Assembly: GCA_937917475.1 (NCBI GenBank)
Contig: CALDNF010000169.1
Location: 1 to 10,199, forward strand
Length of the DNA: 10,199 bases
DNA from: an uncultured Faecalibacterium sp.
GTDB taxonomy: Bacteria; Bacillota; Clostridia; Oscillospirales; Ruminococcaceae
Direction: 5' to 3'
Positions within the stretch are counted from its first letter, which is position 1. The number at the start of each line of letters is the position of its first letter. The notes beneath the pieces are model-generated. The model did no database searches. It saw nothing but the letters and a program-made list of their open reading frames with translations, and had not been told where the DNA came from. Positions 1-6,771 of the stretch are shown in pieces. The position numbers and the translations under genes are program-made.

Positions 1-586
1 CAAAGCTGCCGCCCACGCCGATGCCCAGCACGATGGGCGGGCAGGGGTTGGAGCCCGCAAGCTTTACGGTGTCCACCACAAACTTCTTAAAGCCCTCCAC
101 ACCGTCGGCAGGCTTGAGCATCTGGATGCGGCTCATGTTCTCGCTGCCAAAGCCCTTGGGGGCCACGGTGATGGTGCAGCCGTCGCCATCCACCAGATGC
201 ACCGTGATGGCCGCCGGGGTGTTGTCGCCGGTGTTGCCCCGGCGCAGCGGGTCGGCCACGATGCTCTTGCGCAGATAGCCGTCGGTGTAGCCCCGGCGCA
301 CCCCCTCATGGATGGCGGCTTCAAAGCTGCCGTCGATATGGACATCGGTGCCCAGTTCCACAAAAACACAGGCCATGCCGGTGTCCTGACAGATGGGCAG
401 GTTTCCTTCTTTTGCCGCACTCAGGTTGGACCAGAGCAGGTCCAGCGTATTCTTTGCCAGCGGCCACGGCTCTTCCTGCCGGGCCTTGTCCAGTGCTTCC
501 TGCACATCCCGGGGCAGGCGGGTGTTGGCCTCGATGCAGAGGCGGGCAACGGTATCGGTGATCTCCTGTGCCGGAATCGTCCTCAT
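1..586 (-). CDS. fumA: Fumarate hydratase (class I, Fe-S), alpha subunit, partial
   Basis: Partial gene; its 3' end lies beyond the left edge. The visible 195 residues match the alpha (N-terminal) subunit of two-subunit, oxygen-sensitive [4Fe-4S] fumarate hydratases, which interconvert fumarate and malate in the cytoplasm. Visible marks are PICQDTG with Cys66, a likely cluster ligand, the stretch RRGNTGDNTPA near residues 116-125, KGFGSENMS near 144-152, and NPCPPIVLGIGVGG with a second conserved Cys at 182. Family alpha subunits are about 280 residues, so roughly a third is missing. The ATG at 586 has GGAGG eight bases upstream. It lies 15 bp behind the malic enzyme gene and is probably co-transcribed with it; a beta subunit gene is expected next, off the window. 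Tartrate dehydratase alpha (TtdA) is the close paralogue; the malic enzyme neighbour favours fumarase. Confidence 0.9.
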   Translation of the reverse strand, partial: MRTIPAQEITDTVARLCIEANTRLPRDVQEALDKARQEEPWPLAKNTLDLLWSNLSAAKEGNLPICQDTGMACVFVELGTDVHIDGSFEAAIHEGVRRGYTDGYLRKSIVADPLRRGNTGDNTPAAITVHLVDGDGCTITVAPKGFGSENMSRIQMLKPADGVEGFKKFVVDTVKLAGSNPCPPIVLGIGVGGSF

Positions 587-601
587 TGTCCGTTCCTCCG
601 C

Positions 602-1774
<1,173 letters not shown>

Positions 1775-1828
1775 ACTGTTCCTCCCTGTTTTTCTGCCGC
1801 AGGGCTTCTGTCTGCGGTGTTTTTCTTT

Positions 1829-1857
1829 ATCATACCAGAACGGGCCCCGCTTTTCCA
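1829..1857 (-). promoter_or_regulatory. Probable sigma-A promoter of the malic enzyme-fumarase unit
   Basis: On the minus strand TGGAAA (1857-1852) is followed after 17 bases by TATGAT (1834-1829). The -10 is of the extended type, with TG one base upstream. It sits about 55 bp in front of the malic enzyme ATG. The -35 matches the consensus at four of six positions. Confidence 0.5.
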
Positions 1858-1906
1858 GCATCTCGTCGCCCGGAACGGCCGGTTTTGTGGAAATTTTGCA
1901 AAAAAC

Positions 1907-1935
1907 TTTTCTTTTTCATATTTGGCCTTTATAAT
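1907..1935 (+). promoter_or_regulatory. Putative promoter of the lipoprotein gene
   Basis: A perfect TATAAT (1930-1935) lies in an AT-rich stretch about 60 bp upstream of the lipoprotein start. At the usual 17-base spacing the -35 position reads TTTTCT, a poor match, so only the -10 is well supported. Confidence 0.4.
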
Positions 1936-1996
1936 AAGATACGTTTTTACGGTTCATCTCCGGCATCCCGCCGGTTTTGCAAACAGGAGGTATATT

Positions 1997-3139
1997 TTGA
2001 AACAGAAGATCACAAAAGCCCTCTGCGTGCTTTGCGCAGGAGCCCTTGCACTGAGCGTGGCAGGCTGCGGCAAGACCGCCAGCTCTTCTTCCGCCGCATC
2101 CGGCAGCGATGCCGCTGCCCTCATCGGCAAGGCCGCCGATTACGACTATCAAAACTTCACTTACAGCGACAGTCTGGACGAGAACGGCTATTGGGAGGGC
2201 ATCAAGGCCCTTGACTACGTTACCCTGCCCGAGGACTACGCCGCCATCCCGATCTCCCGGGCAGACGTAGAGCCCTCCAGCGAGGACGTGCAGTCCCAGA
2301 TCGACAACGTGCTCAGCCAGCACTCCACCACCCAGCAGGTAGACCGTGCCGCTGCAGACGGCGACACCGTGAACATCGACTACGCCGGCACCGTGGACGG
2401 CGTAGCCTTTACCGGCGGCACCTACAGCGGCTACAGCCTGACGCTGGGCAGCGGCACCTTCATTGACGGCTTTGAGGACCAGATCGTGGGCCACAAGCCC
2501 GGCGAGACCTTTGACGTGAACGTGACTTTCCCCGAGGGCTACAGCGACTCCACCGACGCCGAGGGCAACACCGTGGTCCTCAGTGGCAAAAAGGCTGTGT
2601 TCTCGGTGACCCTGAACTCCATCTCGGAAGAGGTCCTGCCCGAGCTCACCGATGAGTGGGTGGACAGCAACTACGGCACCAGCGACGATGTGCACACGGT
2701 GGCCGACCTGCAGGCCCTCTACCAGCGTCTGCTCTATCAGGACAACCTGAACACGGCCACCATGGACTACCTGATGGAAAACGCCGACTTCAAGTCCATC
2801 CCGCAGGAAGTGCTGGATTATCAGGTCAAGCAGTGCCTGAATTACTACTACACCATGTCCACCTACTACGGCATGGACCTTGACACCTTTGTGAAGCAGG
2901 TGATGGGCTATGACGATGCCGATGCCATGCTGACTTCCATGGCGGACGATATCGAGACATACGCCAAGGAAGCCCTGCTCTATCAGGCCGTTGCCGAAGC
3001 CGCCCATGTGGCCCCCACGCAGGAGCAGATCGACACCTACTCCGCCTACACCGAGACCTACGGTGCCAATTACTGCACCATGGTGGCTCTGATGGACGCC
3101 GTGAACGAGGCTCTGTCCAGCGGTGCCGTGGTGAAGTAA
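1997..3139 (+). CDS. Trigger-factor-like FKBP-type peptidyl-prolyl isomerase lipoprotein
   Basis: A 380-residue exported lipoprotein, probably a foldase/chaperone outside the membrane. Residues 1-23 form a signal peptide (KQK, then a hydrophobic core) ending in a lipobox VAGC with Cys24 as the lipidated residue; a Ser/Ala linker follows. Residues 68-118 resemble the linker before the trigger factor PPIase domain, and 121-208 are an FKBP-type domain (DGDTVNIDYAGTVDG, FIDGFEDQIVGHKPGE, PEGY). LPELTDEWV (214-222) and the helical remainder match the trigger factor C-terminal chaperone region. The N-terminal ribosome-binding domain of cytosolic trigger factor is absent. The start is TTG at 1997, with AGGAGG six bases upstream, giving a complete signal peptide; the reading frame stays open far upstream, but that part is antisense to malic enzyme. 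It is monocistronic by layout. Clients are unknown. Confidence 0.88.
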   Translation: MKQKITKALCVLCAGALALSVAGCGKTASSSSAASGSDAAALIGKAADYDYQNFTYSDSLDENGYWEGIKALDYVTLPEDYAAIPISRADVEPSSEDVQSQIDNVLSQHSTTQQVDRAAADGDTVNIDYAGTVDGVAFTGGTYSGYSLTLGSGTFIDGFEDQIVGHKPGETFDVNVTFPEGYSDSTDAEGNTVVLSGKKAVFSVTLNSISEEVLPELTDEWVDSNYGTSDDVHTVADLQALYQRLLYQDNLNTATMDYLMENADFKSIPQEVLDYQVKQCLNYYYTMSTYYGMDLDTFVKQVMGYDDADAMLTSMADDIETYAKEALLYQAVAEAAHVAPTQEQIDTYSAYTETYGANYCTMVALMDAVNEALSSGAVVK

Positions 3140-3226
3140 ATCCATAGAAACGCCCCAAAAAGAACGGCGTTCCTGCGCAGAATAATCCCCGAAAACCAGA
3201 AAATCAAAAAAATCCGCCAAAAACGC

Positions 3227-3254
3227 TTGACATTTTCCGCATCCGTGGTATAAT
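3227..3254 (+). promoter_or_regulatory. Sigma-A promoter of tRNA-Leu
   Basis: TTGACA (3227-3232), 16 bases, then TATAAT (3249-3254) with TG one base upstream of the -10. Both hexamers are perfect. The tRNA begins 45 bp after the -10, fitting a short processed leader. Confidence 0.85.
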
Positions 3255-3298
3255 AATCAGCGTTCCGAGCCGCACGGCTCACGAACAAAACAGAATAT

Positions 3299-3385
3299 GC
3301 GGATATGGCGGAATTGGCAGACGCGTTAGATTCAGGTTCTAATCGGGGCAACTCGGTGGAGGTTCAAGTCCTCTTATCCGCACCA
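3299..3385 (+). tRNA. tRNA-Leu (anticodon CAG)
   Basis: The 87-base gene folds as a class II tRNA. The acceptor arms GCGGATA (3299-3305) and TATCCGC (3375-3381) pair over seven bases. The D arm is GCG/CGC, and the anticodon stem TTAGA/TCTAA encloses the loop TTCAGGT, giving anticodon CAG at 3333-3335, which reads CUG leucine codons. A long variable arm follows, as expected for tRNA-Leu, then the T loop TTCAAGT. The 3' CCA is encoded (3383-3385). It is driven by a near-perfect promoter and closed by a hairpin terminator, so it appears to be a single-gene unit. Confidence 0.97.
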
Positions 3386-3392
3386 TCTTCTG

Positions 3393-3428
3393 AAAAGACC
3401 TTGCAGGCACAAGCTTGCAGGGTCTTTT
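3393..3428. terminator. Bidirectional intrinsic terminator between tRNA-Leu and the regulator pair
   Basis: The arms 3393-3408 and 3413-3428 pair over 16 positions, including two G-T pairs, around an ACAA loop. The stem starts with AAAA and ends with TTTT, so each strand ends the hairpin in a T run; on the plus strand TTTTGTTTTG follows. It can end the tRNA transcript from the left and the regulator transcript from the right. Confidence 0.85.
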
Positions 3429-3450
3429 GTTTTGCATTTTCCTGCCCGCT

Positions 3451-3783
3451 TCACGCTTCCCACCTCGGGAAGCGGACTTTCGGGAACTGTTTGTCCGGCA
3501 GTGCACCGCTCTGGGCGGCATAGACGGCCACGGTGCTCAGCAGGTCCTGCTGGGCTTTCAGGTAGGTGGTGCGGCCGATGTGGAGCCGTTCCAGCGTCTC
3601 TTCCTCGCTGCGCTTCTCAAAGTACCGCAGCCGGAGCAGACCGGAGCGGATGGGGTCGGCAGCGTCGTAGTAGGCCAGCGTCTTCTCAATGGCATCGGCC
3701 CAATTGCGGTTGCTGCGGGCCCACTGCCGGGTGCCGAAGCGGCGGAGGGCCTGCCGGGTCTGCTCCCGCTGTTCCCGGGTCAT
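3451..3783 (-). CDS. Small phage-like regulator with a sigma-region-4-like HTH (ArpU-like)
   Basis: A 110-residue basic protein. Residues 1-28 are rich in Arg and Gln; 45-85 (SGLLRLRYFEKRSEEETLE and onward through RLHIGRTTYLKAQQDLL) look like the recognition region of sigma-70 region 4 or of phage ArpU/RinA-type late activators, with HIGRTTYLKAQ as the probable recognition helix. It has the usual size of that group. I infer a DNA-binding transcription regulator; the family call rests on pattern, not on a diagnostic motif. Its ATG (3783) overlaps the TGA of the upstream gene as ATGA, with AAGGAGG six bases ahead inside that gene, so translation is coupled. It ends 23 bp before the shared terminator. 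Genuine phage neighbours (terminase, integrase) are absent from the window. Confidence 0.6.
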   Translation of the reverse strand: MTREQREQTRQALRRFGTRQWARSNRNWADAIEKTLAYYDAADPIRSGLLRLRYFEKRSEEETLERLHIGRTTYLKAQQDLLSTVAVYAAQSGALPDKQFPKVRFPRWEA

Positions 3784-4028
3784 CGGCGGCCTCCTTCGCA
3801 GGGGGTGTACTGCGGGCTGAGTTCCTGCGCAAAAAAACACTCGTCCCGCTGCTCCCGGTTCAGCCCCAGCAGGCGGGCAAGGTCGGCGGCTTCGCTGACC
3901 TTGAACTCGGTCTCGCGGGTCAGCTTGCACCGCAGAGCCCCCGGCGTGATGCCCATCACCCGGGCAACATAGCCCAGCTTGTAGCCGTGGAGGTCGATGT
4001 AGGTGCGCAGCTTTTCGGTATCGGTCAT
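3780..4028 (-). CDS. Cro-like small HTH protein (DUF739-like)
   Basis: An 82-residue protein. Residues 4-60 (EKLRTYIDLHGYKLGYVARVM to ARLLGLN) match the compact HTH of small phage Cro-like/DUF739 proteins: a helix with YVARVMGITPGALRCKL as helix-turn-helix, then a charged TETEFKVSEAADLARLLGL segment and a typical FFA near 65-67. It is divergent from the XRE-S24 repressor gene, as cro is from cI, and is the first gene of a coupled pair with the ArpU-like regulator. The start at 4028 is preceded by the purine-rich AGGGGGAAGG. A perfect-spacing promoter lies about 60 bp upstream. Role inferred: early-gene repressor or antirepressor-side regulator; the target sites are not proven. Confidence 0.7.
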   Translation of the reverse strand: MTDTEKLRTYIDLHGYKLGYVARVMGITPGALRCKLTRETEFKVSEAADLARLLGLNREQRDECFFAQELSPQYTPCEGGRR

Positions 4029-4069
4029 GAAATCCTTCCCCCTTTCCGTTTTGCAATTCAGGCGTTTTG

Positions 4070-4086
4070 TACAATCTTTGGTTGTA
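4070..4086. promoter_or_regulatory. Candidate operator 1 (17-bp inverted repeat)
   Basis: TACAA, seven bases, TTGTA is a perfect 5+5 inverted repeat. It covers the expected start point of the minus-strand promoter and touches its -10. Binding there would block the regulator pair. No footprint evidence; chance occurrence of a 5-bp dyad in AT-rich DNA is not excluded. Confidence 0.4.
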
Positions 4087-4114
4087 GTATACTCTTGAGT
4101 TGATTTATTGTCAA
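4086..4114 (-). promoter_or_regulatory. Strong sigma-A promoter of the regulator pair
   Basis: On the minus strand TTGACA (4114-4109), exactly 17 bases, TATACT (4091-4086). The -35 is perfect and the -10 matches five of six. The predicted start near 4079 leaves a leader of about 50 bases before the Cro-like gene. Confidence 0.85.
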
Positions 4115-4115
4115 C
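4099..4115. promoter_or_regulatory. Candidate operator 2 (17-bp inverted repeat over the -35)
   Basis: GTTGA, seven bases, TCAAC, a perfect 5+5 dyad with the same spacing as operator 1 and 29 bp from it centre to centre. It covers the -35 of the minus promoter. Its left eight bases GTTGATTT recur at 4142-4149 over the -35 of the plus promoter. Confidence 0.45.
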
Positions 4116-4142
4116 CGTTTTCTGGATTTCGCCGTTTAAAAG

Positions 4143-4171
4143 TTGATTTTTGATAAATTTTTTGTTATACT
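4143..4171 (+). promoter_or_regulatory. Sigma-A promoter of the repressor-trmO-lysR unit
   Basis: TTGATT (4143-4148), 17 bases, TATACT (4166-4171), with TG one base before the -10. It fires away from the regulator pair; the ATG of the repressor is about 36 bases past the expected start point. The -35 overlaps a GTTGATTT half-site shared with candidate operator 2, suggesting autoregulation. Confidence 0.75.
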
Positions 4172-4213
4172 GCCCTCAGAAGAACCATTTTCGCCGAAAG
4201 CGAGGCTGTTTTT

Positions 4214-4831
4214 ATGTCGGAACTTTCTCACCGCATCCGCATCCGCCGGGACGAGCTGGGCCTGTCGCAGGAAGAGCTGGCCATCCGGATGGGCTACCGC
4301 TCCAAATCCTCCATCACCAAGCTGGAAAAAGGGGTCAATGACATCCCGCAGGCCAAGCTGGAGGAGCTGGCTGCTGCCCTGCACACCACCCCGGCCTGGC
4401 TGCTGGGGCTGGACGTGCCAACGCCGCCCCCGGGGTTTGAGCCCCTGCCCGAGATGGTGCGGGTGCCGCTGGTGGGCTCCATTGCCTGCGGAACTCCCAT
4501 CACAGCCGAGCAGAACATCGAAAGCTACATCGGCGTACCCGCTGCATGGCACGCCGATTTTGCCCTGACCTGCCACGGAAACAGCATGGCCCCCACCATC
4601 TGCGATGGGGACATCGTATGCATCCGGAGCCAGCCCGAGGTGGAGCAGGGAGAGATCGCCGCCGTGCGGATCGGGGAGGAAGCCACCCTCAAGCACTTTC
4701 ACCGGCAGGGAGATGCCGTGATGCTGCTGGCCGACAATACCTCCGTCTGCTCGCCCATGATCTTTACCGGCCCCCAGCTGGAAGAGATCCGGATCGAGGG
4801 CAAGGCCGTGGGATTTTGCAGAGGATTATAA
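4214..4831 (+). CDS. XRE-family repressor with S24 (LexA/CI-type) self-cleaving domain
   Basis: A 205-residue phage-repressor-type protein. Residues 5-60 are a Cro/CI HTH (LSQEELAIRMGYRSKSSITK, then LEKG). After a Pro-rich linker (68-80) comes an S24 peptidase domain: the cleavage region LVGSIACGTPI (86-96) with the scissile pair Cys92-Gly93, the serine nucleophile Ser124 in HGNSMAPTICDGD, and the general base Lys160 in ATLKHF. In LexA, CI and UmuD this dyad cuts its own chain when RecA filaments form, so induction by DNA damage is inferred. Cys-Gly is the UmuD-type bond; LexA uses Ala-Gly. The ATG at 4214 has GAGG eight bases ahead. It faces the Cro-like pair across a 185-bp promoter region and is followed by trmO at 10 bp. 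It is probably a domesticated or relic prophage switch rather than the cell's own LexA. Confidence 0.92.
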   Translation: MSELSHRIRIRRDELGLSQEELAIRMGYRSKSSITKLEKGVNDIPQAKLEELAAALHTTPAWLLGLDVPTPPPGFEPLPEMVRVPLVGSIACGTPITAEQNIESYIGVPAAWHADFALTCHGNSMAPTICDGDIVCIRSQPEVEQGEIAAVRIGEEATLKHFHRQGDAVMLLADNTSVCSPMIFTGPQLEEIRIEGKAVGFCRGL

Positions 4832-4841
4832 GAGGTATATT

Positions 4842-5534
4842 ATGAGTAACGAAGCCATGACACTGAACGTCATTGCGCACATCCATACAGCGTTTCCCAC
4901 CAAGTTTGGCATCCCCCGGCAGAGCGGGCTGGTGGACAGCCTGAAAGCCGAGGTGGTGTTCACCCCCGAGTACCGCAACGCCGACGCCGTGCGTGGGCTG
5001 GAAGATTTCAGCCACATCTGGCTGGTGTGGCAGTTCTCCGGGGCGGTGCGGGACAGCTGGTCTCCCACCGTCCGTCCGCCCCGGCTGGGAGGCAACACCC
5101 GGATGGGCGTGTTTGCCACCCGCTCCCCCTTCCGGCCCAACCCGCTTGGCTTGTCCAGCGTCCGGCTGGAAGCCATCGAGCACCGCCCTGAGCTGGGCCC
5201 GGTGCTCATCGTGCGGGGAGCCGACCTGATGGACGGCACCCCCATCTACGACATCAAGCCCTATATCCCCTATGCCGACTGCCACCCCGATGCCGCAGCC
5301 GGGTTCACGGCCCAGACCCAGCGGCACACCCTGCAGGTGGATTTTCCCGAGGCATTGCTGCTGCGGGTGCCGGAGGAACAGCGGGCCGCTCTGACCGGTG
5401 TTCTGGCGCTGGACCCCCGGCCCTCCTACCAGCACGACCCCAGCCGGGTCTACGGCATGGAGTTCGGCCCGGTAGAGGTGCATTTCACGGTGGACGGTGA
5501 ACAGCTCACCGTCACCGACATCACCCGCCGCTGA
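4842..5534 (+). CDS. trmO: tRNA (N6-threonylcarbamoyladenosine(37)-N6)-methyltransferase TrmO
   Basis: A 230-residue TrmO/YaeB (UPF0066) protein. In E. coli the enzyme uses S-adenosylmethionine to methylate t6A37 of tRNA-Thr to m6t6A, tuning decoding. The family signatures are LEDFSHIWLVWQFSG (53-67), GVFATRSPFRPNPLGLSSVR (89-108), the hallmark motif, and DGTPIYDIKPYIPYADC (131-147). The C-terminal part (188-230) ends in the usual YGMEFGPVEVHF segment. Length is normal for the two-domain form. The ATG at 4842 follows AGAGG six bases upstream and lies 10 bp after the repressor stop, so it is likely read from the repressor promoter. Nothing appears broken. The gene is a housekeeping one and has no known link to SOS-type regulation. 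Confidence 0.93.
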   Translation: MSNEAMTLNVIAHIHTAFPTKFGIPRQSGLVDSLKAEVVFTPEYRNADAVRGLEDFSHIWLVWQFSGAVRDSWSPTVRPPRLGGNTRMGVFATRSPFRPNPLGLSSVRLEAIEHRPELGPVLIVRGADLMDGTPIYDIKPYIPYADCHPDAAAGFTAQTQRHTLQVDFPEALLLRVPEEQRAALTGVLALDPRPSYQHDPSRVYGMEFGPVEVHFTVDGEQLTVTDITRR

Positions 5535-5546
5535 GGGGAGAAGGTC

Positions 5547-6530
5547 ATGGAACTGCGCACGATCAACACATTTCTGCACATTGCGGAGCTGCACAGCTTC
5601 TCGCAGGCCGCCCGGGAGCTGGGCTACTCCCAATCGGCGGTGTCTGCCCAGATCGCCCAGCTGGAAGCCGAACTGGAAGCCCCCCTCTTTGACCGGGTGG
5701 GACGCACCGTCCGGCTGACCGATGCCGGGCAGACCTTTCTTTCCTACGCCCGCACCCTGCTTGCCACGGCCCAGCAGGCCAAAGCAGCACTGCAGCCGGA
5801 GCAGCAGATCAGCGGCACGCTGCGGGTGGCTCTGGCGGACTCGGTATGCAGTGCGTTCCTGCCCGGGCTGCTGGGGCAGTATCACGCCCGATGCCCGCAG
5901 GTGGAGCTGGTGCTCCGCACCGCCACCGCCGACGAGATGATCCGCCTGCTGAGCACCAATCAGGTGGATCTTGCCTATACGCTGGATCAGCCCCTGCTGC
6001 TTTCCTCCATCACCCGGGCCGTGAACCAGCCGGAGCCGGTCTGTTTCGTGGCCCCGGCAGGGCATCCGCTGGCGGCGCAGGAGACCGTGACGCTGGAAGA
6101 GCTGGCCGGGCAGGAATTTCTGCTGACCGAGCGGGGGATGAGCTACCGGGATGCTCTGGACCAGTGCCTTGCGGCCCGCCGCCTGACGGTGGAGCCCTAT
6201 CTGGAGCTGGGCAGTGCTTCCCTGCTCTGCCAGATGGTAGAACAGGGCATGGGGCTTTCCTTCCTGCCCGAGTACATCGTCCGGCCCGCCCTTGCCGCCG
6301 GGACCCTTGCCCGGCTGAACGTCCCCGAGTGTCAGGTGCAGATGTACCGCCAGCTGTTCTACCACCGGGATAAGTGGCTGACCCCCCAGATGAAGGTGTT
6401 TATTGAGCTGGTAGCCCTCTCAGCCACCTACGGCGGCAGCTCTCCCAGTAGCCCTCTCAGTCATTGCTTCGCAATGCCAGCTCCCCCAAAGGGGGAGCCC
6501 TTGGCAGGCCGGGTCACGGATGCTGACTGA
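5547..6530 (+). CDS. LysR-family transcription regulator with repeat-derived C-terminal tail
   Basis: A 327-residue LysR-type regulator. Residues 1-60 are the winged HTH (TFLHIAELHSFSQAARELGY, SQSAVSAQIAQLE, then LFDRVGRTVRLTDAG), followed by the linker helix and, from about 90, a periplasmic-binding-like effector domain (SGTLRVALAD, GMGLSFLPEYIV near 234-244). Effector and targets are unknown; there is no divergent gene to suggest a regulon. LysR proteins usually stop near 290-300 residues. Here residues 290-327 are encoded by the palindromic repeat island (6412-6527) and read as a Pro/Ser-rich tail (SSPSSPLSHCFAMPAPPKGE), probably an acquired, non-functional extension. The start at 5547 is preceded by GGGGAGAAGG and lies 12 bp after trmO, so it is the third gene of that unit. 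Confidence 0.9.
   Translation: MELRTINTFLHIAELHSFSQAARELGYSQSAVSAQIAQLEAELEAPLFDRVGRTVRLTDAGQTFLSYARTLLATAQQAKAALQPEQQISGTLRVALADSVCSAFLPGLLGQYHARCPQVELVLRTATADEMIRLLSTNQVDLAYTLDQPLLLSSITRAVNQPEPVCFVAPAGHPLAAQETVTLEELAGQEFLLTERGMSYRDALDQCLAARRLTVEPYLELGSASLLCQMVEQGMGLSFLPEYIVRPALAAGTLARLNVPECQVQMYRQLFYHRDKWLTPQMKVFIELVALSATYGGSSPSSPLSHCFAMPAPPKGEPLAGRVTDAD
6449..6482 (+). repeat. Left arm of a perfect 34-bp outer inverted repeat
   Basis: This arm, starting TAGCCCTCTCAG and ending GCCAGCT, is the exact reverse complement of 6772-6805. It contains the hairpin CATTGC-TTC-GCAATG (6462-6476). The arm is coding here, within the LysR tail. Confidence 0.95.
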
Positions 6531-6534
6531 ACAA

Positions 6535-6638
6535 AGTTTCTCATACAAATAAAATGCCGGGCCCTGTTGTCCAGATCAACGGTTTCATGCCGTGAATCCA
6601 GACCGCAAGGCCCGGTTGTTTTATGTTTATGAGAAACT
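6535..6638. repeat. 104-bp imperfect inverted-repeat element inside the island
   Basis: The ends AGTTTCTCATA (6535-6545) and TATGAGAAACT (6628-6638) are perfect complements over 11 bp. Further in, an AT-rich stretch pairs imperfectly and CCGGGCC (6557-6563) pairs with GGCCCGG (6609-6615). T-rich sequence follows the GC stem on each strand, so it could act as a long-looped bidirectional terminator for the two convergent genes. It shows no similarity to the CTCAGTCA units, and shares three bases with U3. Confidence 0.7.
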
Positions 6639-6769
6639 CCCTCAGTCACGGCGTTGCCGTGCCAGCTCCCTCAAAGAGGGAGCCTTTTGTTCTGCCGTAA
6701 AGCTTTCCGTTTTCGCCAAAGGCTCCCTCCGTGAGGGAGCTGGCGAGCCGCAGGCGAGACTGAAGGAGT
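6636..6769. repeat. 134-bp inverted pair of repeat units (U3/U4)
   Basis: Arms 6636-6689 and 6716-6769 are imperfect 54-bp inverted repeats round a 26-bp centre. The parts CCAGCTCCCTC and GAGGGAGCC are identical between arms, while the bases of the first hairpin differ. It starts ACTCC and ends GGAGT. Confidence 0.85.
6665..6690 (+). terminator. Terminator-like hairpin of unit U3
   Basis: GCTCCCTC (6665-6672), loop AAA, GAGGGAGC (6676-6683), followed by CTTTTGTTCT. It is an eight-pair stem with a T run, able to end the repressor-trmO-lysR transcript. The mirror copy at 6722-6740 has the same stem on the minus strand but only CTTTGG after it, so it is a weaker terminator for the dipeptidase gene. 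Confidence 0.6.
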
Positions 6770-6771
6770 CA

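Noticed and set aside
3149..3171. Hairpin AACGCC/GGCGTT after the lipoprotein stop as a terminator
   Set aside because: Six pairs, an 11-base loop and no T run follow, so it is too weak to call.
1916..3220. A 434-codon minus-strand frame opposite the lipoprotein gene
   Set aside because: The product is His/Val/Gly-rich low-complexity sequence typical of the antisense of a GC-rich gene, with no recognisable domain.
3454..3474. Perfect eight-pair hairpin CGCTTCCC/GGGAAGCG as the terminator of the regulator pair
   Set aside because: It lies inside the end of the coding sequence and has no T run; the 16-pair hairpin at 3393-3428 is the better terminator.
3784..4074. N-terminal extension of the ArpU-like gene to 4074
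   Set aside because: This part overlaps the Cro-like gene in another frame, is rich in Arg, Pro and Gly without domain likeness, and the ATG at 3783 has a strong ribosome binding site and an ATGA overlap.
4764..6365. A 533-codon minus-strand frame opposite trmO and lysR
   Set aside because: Antisense shadow; both plus-strand genes show full family motifs and ribosome binding sites, and this frame shows none.
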